From Phoebastria nigripes (lineage: Eukaryota > Chordata > Aves > Procellariiformes > Diomedeidae), in NCBI GenBank assembly GCA_035582835.1, contig JAYKAV010002475.1, positions 275,997 through 339,996 of the forward strand: a stretch of 64,000 bases of DNA, in the 5' to 3' direction. Of this stretch, positions 1 through 12,420 are shown in pieces. A program made the position numbers and the translations under genes. Numbering within the stretch: the first letter of the stretch is position 1; each line of letters starts with the position of its first letter. A model generated the notes under the pieces. That model made no database searches. It was not told the origin of the DNA and saw only the letters and a list, made by a program, of their open reading frames with translations.

Positions 1-2569
1 TAACCTTCTTACTGGCAACTATGAGTTTCAAAAAAATAGTACATTACTAAATTGATTTTTATACATCAGGTAAAGCACACAAAAAAGTAAACCAGCCAGC
101 TAGTGAAAAATAAGCTACTTTTTCTTAACAGTGTTTATTGATAATAGTAATAATATCTGTTTAATAGCAAAACAAAACCTTCTTTTGATGATTACAACCT
201 CATTCTCCATCCTAATTCATCAGTTTTACATCACAGTAAACCTGTTCAAATCAATGGATCTGTCCAGGATGGAAATACAGGTAAAGATGAACAATGAAAA
301 ACAAAGTCTACCATAGTAGGAATTATAACGTGTGTGTGTGTGTGTGTGTGAGAAAGAGAGAGAGAGAGAGAGAGATTTCAACAGATATAAAATAATCAGT
401 TAAGTTTTACAATTGGTCATTTTTCTGGTCTGAACCTGATTCCATCAAGCGAAAATATAAAGTCTGTAAGAAACTATGGAAGTAAATCACTTTAAACCAG
501 CCATATTGCACTGGGTTATTCTGTTATACATTCCTGTAACTATCTGTAAGAGCTGAAAAAGGCAGCACACACACACAAACCCCCCCACACAAAAACAGCA
601 GTGATAAAAAAAGCAGCTGTAACTTTGGATATATGGTGTGCTTGTTTCAGATACAGTTCAAGTCATAACAGGGGGATAATTCTTAGGCAAAGAATAAAAA
701 TTGCAGAAGTGAAGAGGACTCTCTGGGGAAAGAGTTTTAATGTAAGATGAACAGCTATTCTCAAGGTATAAATTAGGGCTCTCCCAGCATATAGTCTTTA
801 CAAACTTACAGCTTACTTGACGATATCTCCATAAAGGGGTAATATCTTCAGCTAGAAGAAAGAAGGGTATGTACCATTTCTTCAAATATCTTTGCATATT
901 GTTATGTGTTAATTTGTCCCAGAAGCACTATTCTAAGCTGCATATTGACTGAGATATTTGTTTGCCTAAAGAAAAGTTTAAGCGGACACAACGTCTGAAA
1001 AGTTGGTGTGGCTTTCTCTTTAGGAACAGTTGCAAAATATAACTGTAGCACTAAAGAGAAGGATCCCTTAAAACAACCAGCCTCTGTTCTTTTGAGGACA
1101 CACTTATGACATGTTCTCAGAAAGCACTCCACTACTCCTAAGACATAATTATCAATAACAAACCGAGAGCAACAACCATCACCTGTGAAACAGAGTTTAT
1201 TAGAGTGAAATAATCCACACAGCCCAGAAGCTATCAATAATAGACCTTACTAATACTAGGAAAAACCTTACCTGGATTGATTTCAGTGAAATGAATTACT
1301 TGCTTTTATGCAACACAGATATGAAATGTGCTGTGTTAAAAGTGATAAAAGTCATGCATACAATATGGACATACGGAGCGTTTTCAATGTCTTTGGTCCA
1401 CCCCATATTTTAATGTCTGGGAGTCTAGCCAAATATAATTTTGAGGCATCTGCCAAATCAGTGGGAAAATATCACAATCAAACCTAGATAATTAGCAGTT
1501 CTCATCTTCGGACAAGTCAAGCTTTACCAACTACTGCAAACAATTTAAGGGCCAAGAGCTTCTTGTCCTGAAGGCAGTAGCTTTTCACTGGATTGAAAAC
1601 AGGAGCTGTTCTAGGCAATTTTCATTTGATTCCCTTCTTACAGTACAATGTGTTGTACCGTGCTTAGGCTTTATTGTCTGTGCCATGTACATTACCTGGC
1701 AAGTTTATGTACATGGATGTTGGATTTAAGTGTTCTGTAAATATGTTATTTCTCATTTAGTTNGTTATATTCAATTATAAGACTGAATTATACTTTGTTT
1801 TGTTTTTCCTGATAAACAGCAGAAGAAAAAAGGATACTAGGAAGGTGGTTGGCACTTTACACATATGAAAAACTCAACAAGTATCATCCCACTTTCTTTT
1901 AGCACTAATGTTATGATGATGTCTATTTCTCTCTTCCACTTCCCCTTTACATTAGTGCCCGTTCTTTCACAACATTTTAGCATTTGTGATCTTGCTATTG
2001 AAGACATTTTTTTTTTCTTAAGTTGTAAGGTGTCTCAATCTGTCTCCCTAAATTCTTAAGGAAATTCTGTTCTGATTTTGATCAACTTTTCAAAAAATAT
2101 TATCTGATCACTAGTATGAAAGACCTAAAAATCTTCTCATGATATTTCACATAGTAACTTTGTATATGTCTCTCACTTGAGAAAAACCTCTCTCCCACCT
2201 AACATCAGCCCAGAAAAAAGAATATGATCTTATTTATTCACACCAATCTCCAGAAGATGTGCTCTAACACCAGGATGGAAGTAGAAGATTAGTGGCTTCC
2301 ATAAAGAGCATGACTCTCTTTTACATTGTCCACTGTGTCTTTCAAAACAAAGAACCTAGGCAGCTAGCTTAACTTACTGCATCTTTTTAAACTTCATTTT
2401 TTTTATATGATTGCTGCCTCAACAGCTTGCTGCTTACTTCTGTGCAGGTCCGTATGTTTGTGAAAAAGGCAAACACCTCAAATATTTCCAAACTGCTTTT
2501 TGATTGCGGTATCCTTGAAACTGATCTATTTTTAAATATCCATTACAGTTCACTTTCAAGTGAAGCATC
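1..2569. other. AT-rich non-coding stretch
   Basis: No gene or recognisable interspersed repeat is visible here. Reading frames are short, lack family motifs and are interrupted as expected for AT-rich sequence. It contains a compound TG/AG microsatellite near 330 and one isolated N at 1763. It could be intron or intergenic DNA; the sequence does not decide which. Confidence 0.6.
330..375. repeat. Compound (TG)n-(AG)n microsatellite
   Basis: About ten TG dinucleotides run directly into an AG/AAAG-rich tract. Such compound arrays are common and length-variable in vertebrate DNA. No function is implied. Confidence 0.95.
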
Positions 2570-2940
2570 CAGGACAACTGACCCTGATCCATGCAGGAGC
2601 ACCAAAAGGAAACTGCAAGTGTTAGTAGTGGGTAACTCCCTGCCGTGGCGGATGGAGGCACTCAAGTGCTGACCTGACTTCTTGTCTAGGGAAGTTAGCT
2701 ACTTGATAGGGGTTCAGAGCCAGGATCTTGTGGAGAGACAGTAAAAGCTTGCCTGACCCTCTGACTATTAGCCCCTGCTGTTCTTCCATGTTGGAACCAG
2801 TTCTACTACAAGGGGCAACCTGGAGGATATCAGATGTGACTACAGAGCTCTGGGGACAATAGTCAGGACATTGGAACCCGGGTGATGATATCCTGAGTCC
2901 TGCAGGGGAGAGGAAAGGGTGTAAAAGGAAGGCACATAGT
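2570..2940 (+). pseudogene. CR1 LINE ORF1 relic (SGNH/GDSL esterase-like domain)
   Basis: One plus-strand frame keeps the hallmarks of the esterase-like domain in the first protein of avian CR1 retrotransposons. A GNSL block at 2631-2642 stands where the family has GDSL. An HVGT block at 2787-2798 is followed by SS where the family has ND, and a DYRALG block lies at 2838-2855. All three are exactly in frame, yet at least four stop codons fall between and around them (for example TGA at 2671), so this is a decayed copy. Similarity fades after about 2940, where a degenerate ILPVRGKG-like segment would lie. In an intact element this protein precedes the endonuclease/RT protein, but neither neighbour is present here. 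Assignment rests on recalled family motifs; origin from a host gene carrying the same domain is less likely. Confidence 0.75.
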
Positions 2941-3235
2941 AAAAAATATGATAAATGTGCTTCCAAATTTAAAAGCTCCAGTTCAAAATACTGAAATCTT
3001 AAAGTTCAGAAAATTTAATTTTTATACAACACTGATGGGTTGTCAAAAATAAATTACAGAAGAATATTCTGTGGTGAAGTACAGCAGGCTTTCTATGGTT
3101 AATGTGAATTCTCATGAAAAAAAATAGTAAACAAGCTGAATGATATATTCCTTGAAAGCAGTCTGTTAAAAACATTAGATAAAAGCATCATCAGAAATCT
3201 AGATAATACTACATAGGAGAAAAAATACAAACTGG

Positions 3236-3277
3236 GTTTGGTTTNGTTTTGTTTTGTTTTGTTTTGTTTTGTTTTGG
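3236..3277. repeat. (TTTTG)n pentanucleotide microsatellite
   Basis: Roughly seven TTTTG units are visible, interrupted by an N at 3245. The matching AAAAC repeat appears on the other strand. It may descend from a poly(A)-like tail, but no retroelement body is recognisable beside it. Confidence 0.95.
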
Positions 3278-5512
3278 TAGAGAACAAACTGATCAGTGAC
3301 AGTATTTCAAGTTGTTAGTTTTGATTTTACATCCTCAAGGCAAGAAGCTAACTTCGCTAAAACGCATATAATTGCAAAAAATTTCTTGTTTGAGTGTTTT
3401 TAACTTGTTTCCAATTTTCTTGTTCTTGAGAGTGAAAGAAATATTATATGCCACCTGTTTCCTGTACTAAAACTGTGGTGAACTTTGCTTTTCTCAGTTT
3501 GCCCTTCTGGAACTATTTTATATAAGATGGGAGGTTTATTTTATAACATCATATAAAAGTCTATTATAACATACATTGTAATTTTCTGCTTGATGCAAAT
3601 TATATTATATGCCTCTTAGTTCACTCAATTAGGAAATTTTCTTTAAAGCTGTGGGAGTTCTGGTTTGTGACAAAGTTAAGCTACCTTGAGCCCATTTTGC
3701 ATGTGTTGTTCACACTAGTTCAGCCATAAAACTCTTCAATAAAACTGTCTAAGTACTTTTAAAGCAGTATCAAAGTGTTTTCCCAGTAGGGAGAAAATGG
3801 AGTCACAAAGATAAGTAATGATCACTTACATATGTTAAAGACAGATATATGTAGGGAGAGATACACTCACAGAAATGTTCTGAATGAAGAAACTGAGCAA
3901 AATGAATGATAAATTTCACTACAGCAATTGCATATATACTTAAGAGGAAGATATATATGGGCATATGAGTTCTTGTGAGGTATTCTAGCAGACACATGTT
4001 CAATTTCTCCATGTACAATACAGTAAAGTAAAGAAACACATTTTAACTGCAGATCAATGATCATTAAAACTGTTCAGGGTGCCTACCAGCCTAACCTCTG
4101 GTGCTTAGCAGTTTTTTCCCTTATAATCCCTGGATAGGTATTGGTTCTCCCTCTTTTTCACTAGCTTTTACCAACTTTTGTTGTTGTGGTAGTTGTTGTT
4201 GTTGTTCTCATGAAAAGCCTTAGTCTCTCTTAAACCAGCATTCTCTGATAAAATACTTTGTTTAAAAAACAACTGTGATCACATTAAATTACCTACTTCT
4301 GCAGCTACTCAGTTTAGGCTCCTTTCTGACTTCCATAAGCTGTTACAATTGTTAGAAAAGCTAAATCAGGGACCACGAAAACCTCAGTTGTGTGGAATTG
4401 TTGGCAAATATTACTTTTAATGGGCCTTGACTATAGAGTAACTAAAAGCTTAGTGCAGCTGTATAAATTACTGTTTCATCCTATCTTAGTCTTAAGATCT
4501 CTTGGTTTTGTTTTTTTTTTTAATCATCTTTTGCATTTTTATTCATGACAAAGTTCAAGCTCACACTGGAATTTTGGAAACATAATTCTCTTTTTAATTA
4601 CTGAAGTTCAAAAGCTACTGCTGTTATTACAATAAATTTACTTATTACTGTGTATCAAGCCTTCTCTCTTGTCATGCATAAAGACCCCAAAACATAGTTC
4701 AAAACAAAAAAAAAGGAAAAATGTTGGGTTTGTACTCATGGGGGGGGAAAAGATTTCTGACTATAGTTAGTATTCCTGGAAATAGGCATTTATAATGAAA
4801 ATACTGCTAAAGCCTATCTGTAGTTGTGCTGCAATCTGGACAGTGTTAGCAGGAGCATTATGCATGGGAGATGCACAGCTTTATGCTCTAGAATACATTC
4901 TCCATAATTTACTTTTATGAGTTTCAGTTTCAAATGAATTTTACAGACTTAATGGTTTGGGAAATTATTATGGGAAACAATAATTCAGAGTTGACCTTTT
5001 CTGAGCTACCTGTTATTTGATTGGTTTAGCTAGCAATGTCTTTAATTGAATTTGTCAGCAACAAAAATATGTGTGCTAACAGCTGCTGACTTACATTTTA
5101 TAATTATTGTTATTACCTCAGATAAATATTTAAGCAGGTGAAGAAAGAATGGGAGTAGAACAAAGTCACCTACAATAGCACAAAGTGAACGTCTCAACAG
5201 AGAAGTTGTAATACTGTTTCTTTAGAAATACATTTCTGAATTAGCAGAAGTTGCAACATATTTTTGTCATTTAGTGAAAAAAATCCCAAGTTATATATCA
5301 GATGATGTGGGTAAATAATGACTAAATACTATGTTATTTCCTTAGCCAGATCTTCATAGAATCATCAGAAAAATTCCTTGAAAACTCAGGCTCAAATTCT
5401 GCAAATCCTGACTGCTGCTCACCAGCCCGAAAAAGCTCCAGACAAATACAGACTTGTTCTTTGTGCACAGGCTTGTTCTGTGTGCAATGCACGGAAAGAG
5501 TAAAAACTACAA

Positions 5513-5514
<2 letters not shown>

Positions 5515-5543
<29 letters not shown>
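5515..5543. repeat. Poly(A) tract (29 A)
   Basis: An uninterrupted run of 29 A followed by GAGATAC. No LINE or SINE body or target duplication could be recognised in the upstream sequence, so I call it a simple repeat. Confidence 0.95.
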
Positions 5544-5546
<3 letters not shown>

Positions 5547-6741
5547 ATACTCTGAAACTCTTTAATTAAAATAGGAATAAGCAACCAGAGTGCTAAATTT
5601 CTGTAGAAAAACATTATATTAAAAAATGAAATTCATTTCCAAATAATTCAGTTCTCATCTCTTAATATTAAAAAAATGAATAATTTTGCACTGATTATGT
5701 GAGGAGGGAATTCTTGGGTTTTGTTTGCTTGCTTGCTTGTTTGTTTGTTTTTAAAGTATCTTAGTGTCATTAAATTGTGTGGCAAAGAGAGGAATCATTA
5801 AATGTGTCACTGTCTTCTAGTCATAAACAAAGAATTTTTGGAGAATAAACAACAGTTTCTTTCAAACGTACTATTTCCTTCACCCTATCTGACAAACCTT
5901 TTTGTAGTTCTTTTTTTAATGGTGTTCTGCCTAATTTCTTGTCACAGAACTAAAGGAAATAGTTCACATGTTCTACGTCATTGCTAAAAAAAAAGAAAAA
6001 TCTCTTTGAGGAAAGCATATCACTTCTTATTAACCTATGGGATTGAATGCCTGTGAAATTATCTCTAATTCCAACTAACACACCAAATTGAATTCAGGAT
6101 AAGACCTTCTGATTTTCTAGATATGATTCTTTTTTCTATTGTCATTACTGGAGCTTTTCACTTTGGAACTTAATGAATAGTTTAAATCTGGTTATTGAGA
6201 CATAAAAGCACTGTATACTATTGGGAACATCTAATGCTGACTGTGTTTGGATAATGTGGGATTTATCAGAGACATAAAAAAACCTGTAAGTACCAATCAG
6301 CCTACTTTCAAGGAAGAAGTTTAATGGTTGTGCTAGTCTATATGAATGAATTACATGAAGTGAGAAACAATGAATGACAAAGATTTTAGAGCAGAAATGT
6401 ACATCCAAAGTCATTGATCTTCCCTAATGTTTCTGAAATTGCAAATCTTGTATTTTGCTAATATTTGCAAAAAACTAGATAAACATATTTCAACCTGTGG
6501 GGAAAAAAAAAAACAAAAAACAAAAAACAAAAAAAACCAAAAAACTACTGTATTCCAGTTTTAGAACTGTCATTAGCCTTGTTAACATCTCTTACATGCA
6601 ATTTCTTCTAATTTAAGTAGAAAATATTCCACTTTAGGGACATAGGGTTATATGCTATTGCCTATAAAATAAAAGTTTATGTATGAAAAGAGATTTTGCT
6701 CTAAGTATCCAAGACATCTGTTTTTTGTTTTGGTTAGGTTT

Positions 6742-6743
<2 letters not shown>

Positions 6744-6778
<35 letters not shown>

Positions 6779-6797
6779 CTTTTTTTTCTTTTTTTTC
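6744..6797. repeat. Long poly(T) tract with two C interruptions
   Basis: About 35 T bases, then CT-interrupted T runs up to 6797. The true length in the genome is uncertain because homopolymers of this size are error-prone in all sequencing platforms. Confidence 0.95.
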
Positions 6798-9645
6798 CCA
6801 GCTAGTGGACAAATAAGTAAGTTAACAGCATATCTGAGATGATGTTGTGCTGCTCATGGACATAAGCAATTTGTCAAAGGATTTTTTAAGGCATGAAGTA
6901 TCACAAAGAGCAAATATGGAAAAGCAGTGGAAATCTGATCCTGTGATTAGAAAATACAATTAATAATTCAAGTAAAAAGTTGAGAACATTATATTCTCTG
7001 CTGCAATCCTTATGAAGGCATTTTAGACGAATGGGAAATTTTAGAAGATTTGTAAGAAATTCAAAATTAAAAAGAATATTTATCCAATATATTCCCATGG
7101 TGCATCTTGCATTACAGTCTCTATAATTAGACAGTATCTACTGTACAGGTATTTTCAAATATCTCTACCAATAATGGATGTATGATGAAAATTAGGAAAC
7201 TACAGATTTTAAAAACCTGTGCAGGAAGCCAAATGTCATGATGGTATAACGTCAACCTATTAGGGGCTTGTTTTACACTGTGGAACTCATGACACAAGCC
7301 ATGTCGTACATCACAGTGACGTATTTCATACAAATCTCTTCTTTCTATATGATAGCATGTTGCTTATCAGGAACATATTTCCATTCACCCTAAAGAGAGA
7401 AAGTAAAGCTCAAAGTGTGTGAAGATAAACACTTCTAATAAATTACTTTTGCCAAGTACTTGATATTATTCTTCACCCGAAAACAGATAAAACCAGAAAA
7501 ATCCACTATTGACCTCTTATGATTTCTAGTAGAATGTCAGTATGGTATCCTCAGGGGATTCAGATTTAGCAGCCTTGTAACAGTTACCTGCCTAGTTTTA
7601 AGCAGGGAAAAGGCATTTTCATACTTAAAAGCTGTCATCCATATTACTGTAGGACATCAGAAATGCAATCATGAATCAGCCAAACTATAGAAATTAAATA
7701 TAGTTATTTATAACATCAAAGGATGTTGAAAGCACAAAGCAAGCAGACAAAGAAAAGTAAAGGTTTTTTGCCTTTTTGGAACCTTGAATGGTAAGTCAAT
7801 TGTTGAAATATTAAGTATGGCTTTTTCATATGGGACTTNAGAAAAAAGTCAAACCTGAGGTATCCTTTTAACCTATACTTGCTGTCAGCTACTGGGTCAC
7901 TCAACATTAGTGCTCATGTTTAATGAAAGAATAAATAAAATATGTGGTAGTCTTAGATGTGTTTTGAGTGGTTTATAAAACAGAAAAGTTGATTAAATTT
8001 ATCAAAGACTCCCTAACATAAAGAGAGAAGAAATAATACACAATATTCTGCATTTCAGAATTGTATATGCTACAGTATTCTAATACTTAAATCTATAAGA
8101 CAAAGTCTAAGTTTAACAACTGCAATAACACTGAACATAGTCTTCATACTTTTCTATTATGGAATGGCTGCCTCTAATGTCCAAATATGCATGTAGAACA
8201 CAATCAACCTAAATTATTTTTTAGTAACATTTTTTTTTTTTTTTAAAGGAAGCCAATTGTCTTCCAGGATCTGACCAGGAAATAATAAGAAAGGAACATG
8301 AGTGAAAGTAACTGCACAACCTTGTTCACTAGCTAAGAGTAGGTACCTCAATAGTTGCAATGCTTTGAAGAATCAAAAGAACAATATTGAGTATTTTAGA
8401 AGTAGTGAAAGTGCATTTGAATTCAAAATGGAAAAGATAAATGAAAAAAATCACTTTGGATGCCTTGTCTTCAGAATTCTGATATCCTATCTCATAACTT
8501 GCATAAAGTACAACGGATCTTCAACCCCTGTCTATTCTGGAGAGACTGTCACCATCCTGGATCACATGGTAATTAGTCAGTCTTAGTTTTACACATAAAA
8601 TCTACTTTTACCTAGGTCCACTGTACTATTCTGTAAAAAGGAAATACATTATCAGTCATTAAAATGATATATACACATATACATGATAATTGTCTTGATT
8701 TAGAAGGATGTTAATTTTACACCTAGTTACATGTAATCACTGCTACTTTTAGATAATACAATAAATATTGTTGAGATAAGAATTATAATATAATATAGAT
8801 ATGAAAAGATTAAAACAGAACAAAAATCATTCACATTTACTGAGCAAAAGGATTTTGGCAAGTTATCTTTTCATTTTCAAATGTTTCTAAAGTATGTTGT
8901 TCTCTACCAAGAATACGCTGAGGGAGAATAAGCTTTTTCGCTACAAAGTTTTGTTCAGTCCCACACAACACATCATGACTCAGATAAAAAGGTGTTCTTT
9001 GTGAATAATGAATTACTTTTTAGGCATACACACCCCTCACCAGGCAATAGGGTCTCTCAAAACTGTACAAGGTCTTAAAATGGCGTTTGTGAAATAATCA
9101 ATATTTTTCTTTAAATGATCCTAACATTTAGGAAAACTGGTGAATACATTCACTTATTTTTGAACATGTGATTATAAGATATACATAAGATATTTATAAA
9201 AGAAGATTGACATATATGTATAATAACAGGTCACACTAAAAATGTTCTTTAAAAAGTTCTGGTTCTCAATACATTCATTTACAATAAGAGAGAAAATGCT
9301 ATTAATATGCCACAATTAGCCCACAGAACCTGTGTTGCATAAGTTCAGAATTACCTGGTTGTGAAAGGTAAATATATACTTGTAAAGAAGCAACATTTTC
9401 TTTCTTTCAGATTATATTATAACCTTCTCTGTTTTGTAACTCTACAGATTACCTTTTGTGACTCATCTACTATGGTCAGCACACACCTACTGAGAAATAC
9501 TGAATTGTATTACATATTTCCTTCCACTTCTATTTGCTGTGTGTTGCATATTTGGGAGCAATGCCAATATTTATTTGGAAAAAAAAAAATACAGATTAAG
9601 AATGGTTTCCATTTTATTTTACTGAAAATAATTTGCAATGTATCA

Positions 9646-10272
9646 TTAAGAAGGAAAAACTCCTATACTCTCAGTAGATGTGTTTTCAAAATGCCTAACT
9701 ATTCTATAAAGATTTGCTTGATTCAGGTTTCTATCCACAAAATGACAGCATTCCGGAAGAACTAAGTTGCTTGAAGCACCTCTAATTTTGGGGACAAAAA
9801 TCTTTTCATTAATAATGTTTCTGCGCTGTACCAAGATTTTCTGCAGATCCAGTAGGGCTGCTTTCCTAGTCACTATTCCTTCCACAGAAATGACTGCTTG
9901 ACTGATGCTGTTCTCACTGTCAGTAGGGATATTTTTAGGAACAATATAGATTTTATCAAAAGAAGGAGGTTCCTTTTCTCCCTAATTTTAAGCTTGATTA
10001 AGTGGTAAAGTGAATGTTGTGCTGATGGTAAGTGGCTAAATGAATTGGAACTTTTTAACCACAACTGCAATACTCCCTGGGGGAAAAAAAAAGTTGTTCA
10101 CTTTTTCACAGGGTGCCTCATCAGTTTTGAGCCACAAGACCTGCTTTTTGACTTGAGGTGCAGCTGACTCTGCATAGACATCTGGGCTTTGACCCTTCTG
10201 TTGTGATTGCAAGATGTGAACTATAGTCCTAACATGCAATTGTTTTGTAATGTGGTTCTTTATCCTCGGCAT
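9646..10272 (-). pseudogene. Unrecognised coding-like stretch, possibly decayed exon or processed pseudogene
   Basis: One minus-strand frame stays mostly open from 10272 down to 9646, about 209 codons with only three internal stops (near 10036, 9988 and 9982). The two long open parts are about 78 and 111 codons. The DNA is less A/T-dominated than its flanks and the hypothetical peptide has a mixed, protein-like composition, including the segment VEGIVTRKAALLDLQ. I do not recognise any domain or family. A frame-shifted continuation may lie upstream at 10273-10360. In the minus-strand direction a pyrimidine tract ending in CAG occurs near 10080-10092, resembling a splice acceptor, but it could equally be chance. 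Against coding origin: a plus-strand open frame of 134 codons overlaps the lower end, showing that long open frames arise here by chance. Treat as a candidate only. Confidence 0.28.
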
Positions 10273-11099
10273 TTGAACTTACTCCACCATCACATTTCAG
10301 GGAGCCAAATAACTGTCAAGCTAAAAGAATGTTCAAACTCAACCAATCTAAACTGGCTTCAAAAGTATGGCCTAGAGGTTAAAGCTTTAATATCCTAATT
10401 TTAGCTTGCCAAGCTATTGAACTGACAGCGCTAAGAATTATAATACATTAATTTAATACTCATGTATTCTTATTAATAATATGAAGTTCATCAAAAAGCT
10501 TTAATAATTGCCTCCTTTATTTCTATGTTCACAAAAAGTAAAATATTGCATCTTATTTGCCTACATCTACATTTTCCATCTTTTTCATTAACCACAACAA
10601 ATTAATTCTAAATAATGAAGACCTATTGTCTCCTGTTAGACGTACCTTAATTATCATTGAAAGTGCTGCAGACATATCCGTGTCCATCCAAGTTTACACA
10701 TGGAATCTGAGACACAGTGAAGTCTGAGGGATATGCTTTATATTTCTGCACTACCAAAATTTCACACTTAAGAAGAATTGCATGCTGACATTTTCAGGGC
10801 TGAAACTGTGCTCACTAAGCAGAGAAAAACAAAGCACTGAATTTCTGGTTAAAAGAAATTGATACATAACAGAAGCAACCTCTATTCAACCTTGAATAGG
10901 CTTTTATTATTATTATGAAATTTTGTTAAATTAATTTCTGTAAGAGATAAAGTTTGCACAATTTGGATTTATTTTTTCCATAAAATCTGAAATAGAAAAT
11001 GTATTGAAGTTGAAAATTGTATATCATTGTTTATCTGACATAGCTCCAGAATTGTAAAATTGATATAAATCTTAGCTCAAACTTTAGTATATAAATTGG

Positions 11100-11102
<3 letters not shown>

Positions 11103-11155
<53 letters not shown>
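11103..11155. repeat. Poly(T) tract (53 T)
   Basis: An uninterrupted run of 53 T. It may be the complement of a retroposed poly(A) tail, but no retroelement sequence is recognisable beside it. Tract length is uncertain for technical reasons. Confidence 0.95.
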
Positions 11156-12346
11156 CCATTTTTTATTTCCCATTGGCTTTTCATCGCTATTGATTCCTTC
11201 AAGGAAATTTCTTACATTTGACAAGGTGATAGGATTTCAGCCTAGGAAATTATAAGAAAATGCCTTTATTCAAGATTGGCAATCTTAAAAAATTGGCAGC
11301 AATCTAACTGCAGTGAATCAAGGCTTCTTTAACTGTGAAATATGAACACTAATACTAACCTCATATTTAATTAAAAAAAGACACTACTGCAAAAGAAGGC
11401 AGAAATAAATTAGATTTGTATTTATAGATTTTACTTTAAGAATGTGAATTTGTTCTGAGAACATGTTTATTAATTTGCGTAAAATACATTACTGCATGGA
11501 AACTACTTGTACTTTTACATAAGAACAACCAAGTCAAGGGGATAATTTTATTACTTCCAATAAAAGTAATTTATATTTTAGCTAACTAAGTTAAATAAAA
11601 GGATGACAAAATGACATGATTTAGATCACACTTTAATCTGTTACTGATTTGCAAAGGCAAGAAAAAAAAAAATCCTTCAAAAGGAAACTTTGTATCAAAT
11701 TGGAATTTTGTTGTTAGTATTCACTCAGATACATAGACACTGCTTGTGTGAAATCACTTCTGCTTCTAGACCAAGATGTAGTAGGTGACACTATACTTCA
11801 ATGATATCACAAAAAAAAAGTCACTCAGGATACTGATAAGAACAAATAGCTGCCTGGTTTAAAAACTAATAGGCTCTGGACTGGCTGATCTTTGTATATT
11901 AAAGTCAGAAATAATTTAGCCTGTTTACTTTGTAAATTCTCCATTTATCAACATGAATAGAACAAAGCAAAGAATAAGAGTCTATGCTACATCAGTGGTC
12001 CTAACTCTGCAATTGATGTACATCATATAATGACCATTTCTATGTCCATAGAAAATGAAATAGCATACAACTTTATTCTTCTTACTATCTAGCACTTTGA
12101 AAGGTTTTCTTGTACTCATTAAATTCTGGAACATTAATCTTTTTCATATAACAAGGATGTATAATTGGAGTTGTAAAACTCTTCTAGTTTTATTAATGGA
12201 TGGATAGAAATATGGAAAAATACCACAAAATAGTATTATCTATACTAATATCTAGCTTAACAGAAGCCATATGATTTCTCATTGAAAGATGAAGATCTGT
12301 ATTTCTTAGCACTCAAGCTCCAGCAGCAATGTAAACTTTCAGTTTA

Positions 12347-12360
12347 AAACAAAAAAAAAG

Positions 12361-12415
<55 letters not shown>

Positions 12416-12420
12416 AAAGA
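12347..12420. repeat. Poly(A) tract with G interruptions
   Basis: A9, G, A42, G, A15 in succession. This and the T53 tract about 1.2 kb away are the two longest homopolymers in the window and lie in opposite orientation. No shared flanking sequence was noticed. Confidence 0.95.

Larger units (their letters stand above)
2941..9645. other. Unique AT-rich sequence with simple repeats
   Basis: No gene seen. The stretch holds a (TTTTG)n array near 3241, a TTG-rich tract near 4180-4207, an A29 tract near 5515, a (TTTG/CTTG)n tract near 5719-5753, A/C-rich sequence near 6506-6540 and a long T tract near 6744. Single Ns are at 3245 and 7839. The 4880-5300 segment is less repetitive and more mixed in composition than its surroundings, but nothing in it is recognisable. 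Confidence 0.55.

Noticed and set aside
5385..5420. Possible ancient amniote repeat word similar to those at 17.7 and 62.6 kb
   Set aside because: The similarity is limited to a few words and too weak to annotate.
9361..9765. 134-codon plus-strand open frame
   Set aside because: Composition is typical of AT-rich noncoding sequence, no motif is visible, and it overlaps the minus-strand coding-like stretch.
10080..10092. Splice-acceptor-like pyrimidine tract plus CAG on the minus strand
   Set aside because: The downstream frame closes soon after and no matching donor was identified; a T-rich run in AT-rich DNA produces such signals by chance.
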